Shown here: positions 1 through 5,384 of the stretch, in pieces | How the letters are laid out: each line of letters begins with the position of its first letter | How positions within the stretch are numbered: the first letter of the stretch is position 1 | NCBI GenBank assembly: GCA_902773455.1 | Contig: CACYEW010000087.1 | Location: 1-5,384 of the forward strand | Origin: an uncultured Ruminococcus sp. | GTDB lineage: Bacteria > Bacillota > Clostridia > Oscillospirales > CAG-272 | Length of the DNA stretch: 5,384 nucleotides | Direction: 5' to 3' | Made by a program: the position numbers and the translations under genes | Notes under the pieces: model-generated | The model's input: only the letters and a program-made list of their open reading frames with translations | What the model was told of the DNA's origin: nothing | Databases searched by the model: none

Positions 1-525
1 AAATACGCAGGCAGCGAAGCGCAGGCGACCGACCTGCTCTTCACGCTCAGAAACACGAAACAGTTCCCCGAATTCAAATCGGTGGAAGACAGGATCGAGA
101 CCGCGAACACGCTTGAAAAGCTTAAAAACACCGTTCTGTGGATCTTTATCGGATTTCTGCTCGTGCTCGTGTTCATATCGGTGGTCATAATAATGAATAC
201 CGTGAGAATGGCGATTAACTCGCGCGCGGACGAGGTAGAGGTGATGCGCTATATCGGCGCAACGGGCTGGTTTATATCTTTCCCGTTCATTTTCGAAACG
301 TTTTTTACCGGCTTCATATCTGCGATTTTAGCGTTCTTCGCTCAGATGCTGATATACGGTAAGACGATGCAGATCGTCAGCACGGACGTTTCCGTATCGG
401 GACTGATCACGTTCGTTCCGTTTTCACAGGTATGGTATGTCGTGCTTCTCGCGTTTCTCGGCGTCGCCCTGCTTACGTGCTACATAGGAAGCAAAATATC
501 GCTTTATAAACATATAAAGGTGTAA
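1..525 (+). CDS. ftsX: Cell division ABC transporter permease FtsX, C-terminal part (5' end outside window)
   Basis: The frame is open from base 1 to a TAA at 523-525, giving 174 residues. Full FtsX proteins are about 300 residues, so roughly the N-terminal 120 or so residues are missing. A GTG at 82 is internal and not a start, because the same frame continues upstream with protein-like sequence. Three hydrophobic segments are visible, at about residues 45-65, 90-120 and 143-165 of the fragment, matching the last three of the four FtsX transmembrane helices. After the first comes the cytoplasmic stretch RADEVEVMRYIGATGWFI, which fits the FtsX-family pattern of a charged helix followed by VGAT and an aromatic/Ile pair. 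FtsX pairs with the ATPase FtsE and, in other bacteria, activates periplasmic or extracellular wall hydrolases. The neighbour 4 bases downstream is a coiled-coil M23 protein, which supports the assignment. The C-terminus is short and basic (KISLYKHIKV), as expected for the cytoplasmic end. Confidence 0.93.
   Translation, partial: KYAGSEAQATDLLFTLRNTKQFPEFKSVEDRIETANTLEKLKNTVLWIFIGFLLVLVFISVVIIMNTVRMAINSRADEVEVMRYIGATGWFISFPFIFETFFTGFISAILAFFAQMLIYGKTMQIVSTDVSVSGLITFVPFSQVWYVVLLAFLGVALLTCYIGSKISLYKHIKV
516..521 (+). promoter_or_regulatory. Ribosome binding site for the M23 gene, inside the end of ftsX
   Basis: AAAGGT overlaps the last sense codons of ftsX. The AAAGG core ends 9 bases before the ATG at 530. 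The site lies within ftsX coding sequence and the two genes are 4 bases apart, so translation of the hydrolase is probably coupled to that of its membrane regulator (inference). Confidence 0.6.
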
Positions 526-529
526 AATT

Positions 530-1909
530 ATGAAAAAGACGTTGAAAACAGTTTCGTTAATACTTTGCGCGGTGACGTTTTTTGCGCTCGTGCCGATGTG
601 TCTGACGGCGAGCGGCGTTACAAACGATAAGATCAAAGCAAAACAGGCGGAGATCGGCAAGCTTCAGGCGCTGCTCAAGGAACAGAAAGAAACGTCTGAG
701 ACCGCGAGAGAAAGCATTGACAGGATCGTGAGCGAGATCGAAGAAACAGAGGATAAAAAAGCGAGTCTGCTCAGAAATATCGACAGCATCTCCAACGAGA
801 TAGACACGACCAACGAGCTTATAAAGCAGTACGGAGATTACATAAAGCTGAAAGAGTCCGAGATATCCGAAACCGAGAACGATCTCAAAAAGCAGGAAGA
901 AGCGCTCGTCGAATTTCTCCGTTACGATTACGAGAGCGGCTCCGTTGCGGTCAAAAATATTGAATTTCTTCTGAATTCCGCATCGCTTTCGGAATTCCTT
1001 TCAAACATTTATTATATCGGCGTCATGATGGACTATCAGGAACACATGATGCAGAACATCGAAAACACGATGGTCAGGCTCGAAAGCCAGAATTACGACC
1101 TGAATAAAGCGAAAGCCGAAAAAGAAGAATACGCCGAGGAGCTTGCCGTTCAGCAGGCGGAGTACAGGGAACTGTTCGACAAGGCGATAGAGTATACGGT
1201 AAAGCTCGATACAGATCAGCAGGGATTTGAAACGATACTCGAAGCAAGCGAAGACGAAGAAGCCGTGCTCGCCGCCGCGATAAAGAAGGCGAAAGAAGAA
1301 GAAGCCAAACTCATCGCCGATGAAAAAGAGTATCAGAGAAAGCTCGAAGAAGAAAGAAGACGCAAAGAAGAAGAGGAGCGCAGAAGGCGGGAAGCCGAAG
1401 CGGCGGCGCAGCTTGCCGCTTACGGCAACGACGGTACGTTCATGTGGCCTCTGCCTCTCAAAAAATTCACGATAACCGGCTGGTTCGGCTACGAGCCCAA
1501 CCCGGTTGGATCCGGCATAAGATTCCATAAAGCGCTCGACCTCGGCTCTCCGGGAGGCACGTCGATATACGCTTCGGCAAGCGGCGTGGTCATCACCGCG
1601 AGATATTCCTCGTCTTACGGATATTACGTCATGATCAAGCACGATAACGGTATGTATACGCTTTACGCCCACGCGTCGAAGCTGAAAGTCAAAGAGGGCG
1701 ATAAAGTCGTTCAGGGCGATACCATAGCGCTCGTCGGTACGACCGGTATGTCGACCGGCAATCACCTGCACTTTGAGATAATTCTCGAAAACGGCAAAAC
1801 GAGAACGGATCCCGTTCTTTATTTCGAGAAGATCTGCAAGCAGCATTGGGACGATTCAAGTAGATACGACGAGTTGAACAACCCGAGAAAACAGTATTAC
1901 ACACCGTAA
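530..1909 (+). CDS. Secreted coiled-coil M23 (LytM) peptidase, probable FtsEX-controlled murein hydrolase (EnvC-like)
   Basis: The product is 459 residues. Residues 1-29 form a signal peptide: a KK-rich start, a hydrophobic core LILCAVTFFALV, and a likely cleavage near TASG. Residues about 30-235 are heptad-rich coiled coil. They are interrupted near 143-175 by a hydrophobic stretch (FLLNSASLSEFLSNIYYIG) that resembles the hairpin region of PcsB/CwlO/RipC-type hydrolases. Residues about 250-293 are a highly charged Glu/Arg/Lys helix. Residues about 304-432 are an M23 domain. Its expected zinc and catalytic residues are all present: H333 and D337 (HKALD), H381 (YAH), and H412 and H414 (HLH). 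The middle position of the first motif is Ala rather than the common Gly. E. coli EnvC has a degenerate LytM domain and only activates amidases; here the domain looks catalytically competent, so direct peptide cross-bridge cleavage is plausible. It lies directly behind ftsX, which suggests FtsEX recruits or activates it at the septum or wall. The last 26 residues are a polar tail of unknown role. Family assignment is firm; substrate and control are inferred. Confidence 0.9.
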   Translation: MKKTLKTVSLILCAVTFFALVPMCLTASGVTNDKIKAKQAEIGKLQALLKEQKETSETARESIDRIVSEIEETEDKKASLLRNIDSISNEIDTTNELIKQYGDYIKLKESEISETENDLKKQEEALVEFLRYDYESGSVAVKNIEFLLNSASLSEFLSNIYYIGVMMDYQEHMMQNIENTMVRLESQNYDLNKAKAEKEEYAEELAVQQAEYRELFDKAIEYTVKLDTDQQGFETILEASEDEEAVLAAAIKKAKEEEAKLIADEKEYQRKLEEERRRKEEEERRRREAEAAAQLAAYGNDGTFMWPLPLKKFTITGWFGYEPNPVGSGIRFHKALDLGSPGGTSIYASASGVVITARYSSSYGYYVMIKHDNGMYTLYAHASKLKVKEGDKVVQGDTIALVGTTGMSTGNHLHFEIILENGKTRTDPVLYFEKICKQHWDDSSRYDELNNPRKQYYTP

Positions 1910-1911
1910 CG

Positions 1912-1918
1912 AAAGGAG
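1912..1918 (+). promoter_or_regulatory. Strong ribosome binding site that fixes a TTG start
   Basis: AAAGGAG lies 7 bases before TTG at 1926-1928. It is the best Shine-Dalgarno match near the start of the S41 protease gene. The first in-frame ATG after this TTG encodes M66, inside the membrane anchor, and has no such site. This supports TTG as the true start and keeps the charged cytoplasmic N-terminus in the protein. Confidence 0.8.
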
Positions 1919-1925
1919 CGATCTT

Positions 1926-3287
1926 TTGAATACAGAAGAATTATTCGATAAGGCGGGACCGGAGGAAGAACCTGAAACCGAACCGGCGGAGACGGCGGTT
2001 TCCGAGCCGGAAAAACCGGCAGACGAAACCGTAAAAACGGAGCCGGCAAATACGGAAGAACCGAAAAAAGCGCCGGTAAAACCGCCGAAAAAGAGGAAAA
2101 AACGCACCGTATCGCTTTTTATGGCGATAATCGCGGCGCTGTTTGCGGCTCTGCTTGCGGCGCAGATAACGTTCATCTGCGTCAAACGCAATTTTGACAG
2201 AAAGCTCGCGTCCATACAGTTGAACCAATATTCCGATCAGAAGCTCAGCCTTCTCGACTATATCTACCGAAAAAACTATATACACGACATAGACGAGGAA
2301 AAACTCAACGAAGGTCTGATCGAGGGATATATATACGGCACCGGAGACAAATACGGAAACTACATGAGCGCCAAAGAGTATGAGGATTACAGACAAACGC
2401 TCAACGCGAAGATGGACGGAATAGGCGTCTCCGTTATATGGGACGCCGAAAAAAAGGCCGTCGAGATCATATACGTGTACGAGAATTCGCCGGCTGAAGC
2501 GGCGGGGATCATTCAGGGAGACTTCATTACCGGCGTGGACGGCAAGGCTTCGGCTGATCTCGGTTACGATCAGACGATCGCGTCCATCCGGGGCGAACGC
2601 GGAACGAAAGTAGAACTTACCGTACAGTCGGGCGCCGATACGAAAAAAGTCAGCGTGGAACGCGCTCCGATCGAGATAAAGACGGTCAAATACCGCAGTA
2701 TTGAAAAAATCGGGCTCATATCAATAACGGATTTTTATTCCGATACGCCCGAAGAACTGAAAAAAGCGGTCGAAGCGTTAAAAGCCGAGGGCTGCGACAG
2801 ACTCATATTCGATATGAGAAACAATCCGGGAGGCTTGCTCGACGCCGTTGTCGCTTCTCTCGATTATCTTCTGCCCGAGGGCGTGATCGTCAGAACGGTC
2901 TCCGCGGACGGAAAAGAGAAAAAATATGAATCGGACGCGTCGTGCGTCGATATGCCGATGGTCGCGATAGTGAACGGAAATACCGCGTCCGCCGCGGAGC
3001 TTTTCACCTCGTCGCTCAGAGATTACGGCAAGGTGACCGTTATCGGTACTAAGACGTACGGCAAAGGCACGGTAACGGCGCCGTATGCGCTCGGCGACGG
3101 ATCGGTCGTATACGTTTCGATGATGCTTTATTATCCGCCGAAATCGGATAATTTCGAGGGCAAAGGCATAACGCCGGATATCGAGCTCGACCTTTCCGAA
3201 GAAGCGAAAAAGATAAATTTCAACAAATTAACGTACGAACAGGACGATCAGCTGAAAAAAGCTGTTGAGGTCATAAAAAACAAATAA
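1926..3287 (+). CDS. Membrane-anchored S41 C-terminal processing peptidase with PDZ domain (CtpA/CtpB-like)
   Basis: The product is 453 residues, starting at TTG. Residues 1-50 are acidic and Pro/Glu/Thr-rich, followed by a basic belt (KKRKKR, about 55-60) and one membrane anchor at about 62-86, giving a type II topology with the protease outside. Residues about 100-160 are the N-terminal helical region of Ctp proteases (DYIYRKNYI, YGNYMSAKEYEDY). A PDZ domain spans about 165-240 (GIGVSV, NSPAEAAGI, GDFITGVDG). The S41 catalytic core is about 255-425, with DMRNNPGG at 296-303, the nucleophile S355 in NTASAAELF, and the general-base lysine K380 in YGKGTV. The usual third residue, a Gln four positions after the Lys, is Thr384 here. 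The core ends with the conserved GKGITPDIE. Ctp proteases trim the C-termini of extracytoplasmic proteins, and relatives process cell-wall enzymes or sporulation factors. A ctp gene next to ftsEX is a known Firmicute arrangement. Possible substrates include the adjacent M23 hydrolase (inference only). Confidence 0.92.
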   Translation: MNTEELFDKAGPEEEPETEPAETAVSEPEKPADETVKTEPANTEEPKKAPVKPPKKRKKRTVSLFMAIIAALFAALLAAQITFICVKRNFDRKLASIQLNQYSDQKLSLLDYIYRKNYIHDIDEEKLNEGLIEGYIYGTGDKYGNYMSAKEYEDYRQTLNAKMDGIGVSVIWDAEKKAVEIIYVYENSPAEAAGIIQGDFITGVDGKASADLGYDQTIASIRGERGTKVELTVQSGADTKKVSVERAPIEIKTVKYRSIEKIGLISITDFYSDTPEELKKAVEALKAEGCDRLIFDMRNNPGGLLDAVVASLDYLLPEGVIVRTVSADGKEKKYESDASCVDMPMVAIVNGNTASAAELFTSSLRDYGKVTVIGTKTYGKGTVTAPYALGDGSVVYVSMMLYYPPKSDNFEGKGITPDIELDLSEEAKKINFNKLTYEQDDQLKKAVEVIKNK

Positions 3288-3291
3288 GGAG
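3285..3291 (+). promoter_or_regulatory. Ribosome binding site for greA overlapping the upstream stop codon
   Basis: TAAGGAG contains both the TAA stop of the S41 protease gene and a full Shine-Dalgarno core. It ends 11 bases before the ATG at 3303, slightly longer than usual spacing. It suggests coupled re-initiation at the junction between the division genes and greA. Confidence 0.75.
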
Positions 3292-3302
3292 AAAAATATA
3301 CC

Positions 3303-3776
3303 ATGCACGAACAGATCACCGTAACCGAAGAAGGACTCAAAAAACTTCAGGATGAACTCAATTATCTTAAAACAATAAAAAAACAGGAAATAAAAGACGC
3401 AATAAAGACCGCGAAAGAGTTCGGCGACTTATCGGAAAACAGCGAATATGAAGCCGCGAGAACCGAGCAGGCGCAGGTGGAAGGCAGAATAGCCGAGCTT
3501 GAAGAAATGCTCAAACACGTAAAACTCGTTTCCGAAGACGATATCGCGCGCGACAGAGTGAACGTCGGCGTTAAAGTCACCGTAAGAAATCTCTCTACCG
3601 ATTCGGTAACGGAGTATTCGCTCGTCGGTTCGACCGAAGCCGATCCGTTCGCAAACAGGATAAGCGATACCTCCCCGATAGGCAAAGCCATAATAGGCGC
3701 TAAAGTCGGCGACAAGGTCACGGTAAGACTTCCGAGAGGCGAAACGGTCATTCTCATAGAAAAAATAGAAAAATAA
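3303..3776 (+). CDS. greA: Transcription elongation factor GreA
   Basis: The 157-residue product matches the usual GreA length (about 158). Residues about 1-75 form the antiparallel coiled coil that enters the RNA polymerase secondary channel. Its tip carries GDLSENSEYEAA, with D42 and E45 in the positions of the acidic residues of E. coli GreA (D41, E44) that help coordinate the catalytic Mg. Residues about 82-157 are the FKBP-like globular domain, with the family signature SPIGKAIIGAKVGDKV and a C-terminal strand ending VILIEKIEK. GreA stimulates cleavage of backtracked nascent RNA by RNA polymerase in the cytoplasm and so rescues stalled elongation complexes. The gene lies 15 bases after the protease gene and 11 bases before lysS. 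greA-lysS adjacency is common in Firmicutes. No independent promoter is evident in front of it. The acidic tip separates it from Gfh-type anti-cleavage paralogues, which it could otherwise resemble. Confidence 0.97.
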   Translation: MHEQITVTEEGLKKLQDELNYLKTIKKQEIKDAIKTAKEFGDLSENSEYEAARTEQAQVEGRIAELEEMLKHVKLVSEDDIARDRVNVGVKVTVRNLSTDSVTEYSLVGSTEADPFANRISDTSPIGKAIIGAKVGDKVTVRLPRGETVILIEKIEK

Positions 3777-3780
3777 GGAA
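3774..3780 (+). promoter_or_regulatory. Ribosome binding site for lysS overlapping the greA stop codon
   Basis: TAAGGAA joins the greA TAA stop to a Shine-Dalgarno core that lies 7 bases before the ATG at 3788-3790. It selects this ATG as the lysS start. The 11-base gap leaves no room for a T-box leader or separate promoter between the genes. Confidence 0.75.
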
Positions 3781-3787
3781 TTATATT

Positions 3788-5384
3788 ATGGCAAACAATC
3801 AGAATAACGAACAAAAGGAACTGTCCGAAATACTGAAGATCCGCCGCGACAAGCTTACGGCGCTTCAGCAGGCGGGCAGAGATCCGTTTCAGATAACGAA
3901 ATACGACGTTACGCATCACTCGAACGAGATCAGGGATAATTTCGACGCGCTCAACGGCAAAGAGGTCTCCGCTGCAGGCAGACTTATGTCGAAAAGAGTC
4001 ATGGGCAAGGCGTCGTTCTGCCACATCCAGGATCTTTGCGGACTTATTCAGGCTTACGTCAGCCGCGACGGTATCGGCGAAGAAGCTTACGCCGAATTCA
4101 AGAAGACCGATATCGGCGATATAATCGGAATAAAGGGTCTCGTTTTCCGCACGCAGACCGGAGAAGTCTCGATCCACGCGACCGAGATCACGCTTCTGTC
4201 GAAGAGTCTTTCTCCGCTGCCCGAGAAATTCCACGGTCTGACGAATACGGATATGCGTTACCGTCAGCGTTACGTCGATCTTATAATGAACGAGGATTCC
4301 AGAAAAACCTTTATCGCAAGATCGAGGATCATCAGCTCGATCAGAACGTATCTCGGATCGAAGGGATTTTTAGAGGTCGAAACGCCGATGCTCGTGGCGA
4401 ACGCCGGCGGCGCCGCCGCAAGACCGTTCGAAACGCATTTCAATGCGCTCGACGAAGATTTCAAACTCCGTATATCTCTCGAACTGTATCTGAAGCGCCT
4501 TATCGTCGGCGGTCTCGAGAGAGTTTTCGAGATCGGCAGAGTGTTCAGAAACGAGGGCATAGATACGCGCCATAACCCCGAATTCACGCTTATGGAGCTG
4601 TATCAGGCGTATACGGATTATCACGGTATGATGGATCTTACCGAAGATATGCTCCGCCACGTCGCGCACGAGGTGCTCGGAACGGGCGTAATAACGTATA
4701 ACGGAGTCGGGATGGATCTCGACAGGCCTTTCGCGCGCGTGACCATGGTCGAGAGCGTGAGAAAATACGCCGGCGTCGATTTTGATAAGATCGATACGCT
4801 TGAAGAAGCGCGCGAAGCCGCGAATGCGCACGGCATAGCTTACGAAGAACGCCACAAGAGAGGCGATATACTCAATCTCTTCTTTGAAGAATACGTTGAA
4901 AAAGAACTCATACAGCCAACGTTCATAACCGATCACCCGGTCGAGATCTCGCCGCTCACCAAGCGCAAGCCCGAGGACCCGCGCCACGTCGAACGCTTCG
5001 AGATGTTCATGAACGGCTGGGAGATCTGCAACGCCTATTCCGAGCTTAACGATCCGATAGATCAGCGCGCGCGTTTCGCCGCGCAGGAAGAACAGTTCGC
5101 CAAAGGCGACGACGAAGCCGAGCATACGGATGAAGATTTTCTGCACGCACTCGAGATCGGCATGCCTCCCACGGGCGGCATCGGCTACGGCATAGACAGA
5201 CTTTGTATGCTCTTTACCGATACTCCCGCCATCCGCGACGTTCTCCTGTTCCCGACTATGAAGTCCATAGACGGTAAAAAGGGCGAAAAGTCCGGTGAAT
5301 CCGAGACGTCTGAAAAGCCCGCTGAAACAGCTCCCGCAATCGAAGGCGCGCCGATCATTTCAGCGGAAAAACCCGACTTCTCCA
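3788..5384 (+). CDS. lysS: Lysyl-tRNA synthetase, class II, with C-terminal extension (3' end outside window)
   Basis: The frame is open from ATG 3788 to the last base, giving 532 complete residues without a stop. LysRS charges tRNA-Lys with lysine using ATP in the cytoplasm. Residues about 10-50 are an N-terminal helical segment, and about 55-140 are the anticodon-binding OB fold. The linker GLTNTDMRYRQRYVDLI at 150-166 is typical of LysRS. Class II motif 1 is FLEVETPML (194-202). Motif 2 is RVFRNEG (251-257) with R254, followed by the LysRS-type RHNPEFTLMELYQAY. The substrate-site segment is GWEICNAYSELNDP (410-423). Motif 3 is GGIGYGIDRL (463-472) with R471. The canonical enzyme ends near RDVLLFPTMK (484-492), at about 490-505 residues. 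Here the frame continues for at least 40 more residues of Lys/Glu/Ser/Pro/Ala-rich linker. The full protein is therefore longer than standard and may carry an added domain. The class I LysRS alternative is ruled out by these motifs. Confidence 0.96.
   Translation, partial: MANNQNNEQKELSEILKIRRDKLTALQQAGRDPFQITKYDVTHHSNEIRDNFDALNGKEVSAAGRLMSKRVMGKASFCHIQDLCGLIQAYVSRDGIGEEAYAEFKKTDIGDIIGIKGLVFRTQTGEVSIHATEITLLSKSLSPLPEKFHGLTNTDMRYRQRYVDLIMNEDSRKTFIARSRIISSIRTYLGSKGFLEVETPMLVANAGGAAARPFETHFNALDEDFKLRISLELYLKRLIVGGLERVFEIGRVFRNEGIDTRHNPEFTLMELYQAYTDYHGMMDLTEDMLRHVAHEVLGTGVITYNGVGMDLDRPFARVTMVESVRKYAGVDFDKIDTLEEAREAANAHGIAYEERHKRGDILNLFFEEYVEKELIQPTFITDHPVEISPLTKRKPEDPRHVERFEMFMNGWEICNAYSELNDPIDQRARFAAQEEQFAKGDDEAEHTDEDFLHALEIGMPPTGGIGYGIDRLCMLFTDTPAIRDVLLFPTMKSIDGKKGEKSGESETSEKPAETAPAIEGAPIISAEKPDFS
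5267..5384 (+). other. Low-complexity linker extending LysS past its catalytic core
   Basis: Residues 494-532 of LysS, after FPTMKS, are polar and disorder-prone: repeated Lys/Glu/Gly/Ser, then Pro/Ala/Glu with a short hydrophobic patch (APIISAEKPDFS) at the window edge. Codon choice stays like the rest of the gene and the frame is unbroken, so this is coding sequence and not readthrough of a decayed stop. The composition suggests a tether to a further domain outside the window. In some Clostridia-type LysRS I would expect an EMAP/Trbp111-like tRNA-binding OB fold at this place. That identity is inference. Confidence 0.6.

Noticed and set aside
82..84. GTG as a start codon for a short membrane protein
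   Set aside because: The same frame is open and FtsX-like from base 1, so the GTG is an internal Val codon of a truncated ftsX.
590..616. Possible lipoprotein cleavage site at C24 of the M23 protein
   Set aside because: The residues before the Cys (VPM) do not fit a lipobox, which needs a small residue at -1. An ordinary signal peptide fits better.
1001..1846. Long antisense open frame (281 codons) opposite the M23 gene
   Set aside because: It lies wholly inside a well-supported gene. Its translation is rich in Phe/Arg runs that mirror the Glu/Lys codons of the sense strand, and shows no domain motif.
3249..3264. Inverted repeat CAGCT-6-AGCTG near the end of the S41 protease gene, possible terminator
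   Set aside because: The stem is only 5 bp, it is inside the coding sequence, and no T-run follows.
3265..3300. Possible promoter before greA (TTGAGG with AT-rich sequence after it)
   Set aside because: No acceptable -10 box sits 16-18 bases downstream; the AT-rich stretch is mostly the A-rich gene end and ribosome binding site.
3362..4234. Antisense open frame (290 codons) spanning greA and the start of lysS
   Set aside because: It crosses two conserved genes and the junction between them. It has no recognisable domain, and its Ser/Phe-rich stretches are complements of sense-strand coding.
4036..4575. Same-strand open frame of 179 codons within lysS in another frame
   Set aside because: Its product is an Arg-rich string (RRYRRRSLRR and similar) typical of an out-of-frame reading. 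The correct lysS frame here contains class II motifs 1 and 2.
4370..5146. Antisense open frame (258 codons) opposite lysS
   Set aside because: It is complementary to the conserved catalytic core of lysS. There is no independent start signal or family motif.

Overview
The window is a compact run of five genes, all on the + strand. Gaps are only 4, 16, 15 and 11 bases, and every visible stop codon is TAA. Gene content and order, strong AAGGAG-type Shine-Dalgarno sites, moderate GC, and frequent ATA (Ile) and AGA (Arg) codons point to a chromosomal segment of a Gram-positive Clostridia-like Firmicute, possibly an uncultured gut lineage. The exact taxon is inference.

Layout: (1) bases 1-525, the C-terminal part of the cell-division ABC transporter permease FtsX, whose 5' end lies outside the window; (2) 530-1909, a secreted coiled-coil protein ending in an M23 (LytM) peptidase domain, the likely wall hydrolase controlled by FtsEX; (3) 1926-3287, a membrane-anchored S41 C-terminal processing protease with a PDZ domain, starting at TTG; (4) 3303-3776, transcript-cleavage factor GreA; (5) 3788 to the window end, class II lysyl-tRNA synthetase LysS, running off the 3' edge with a C-terminal extension beyond the usual end of the enzyme.

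The first three genes form a peptidoglycan-remodelling module: FtsX (with an FtsE presumably encoded upstream) transmits ATP-driven conformational change across the membrane to the coiled-coil hydrolase, and the S41 protease may trim or turn over extracytoplasmic wall proteins. The last two are a transcription/translation pair often found together in Firmicutes. No promoter, terminator or riboswitch is visible between any of the genes, so they look like one transcription unit whose promoter is upstream of the window.

I see no mobile element, CRISPR array, RNA gene or evidently new system. The points worth a second look are within the proteins: an FtsEX-linked M23 domain that keeps all its metal and catalytic residues, an S41 protease with Thr where the triad Gln normally sits, and the C-terminal extension of LysS.
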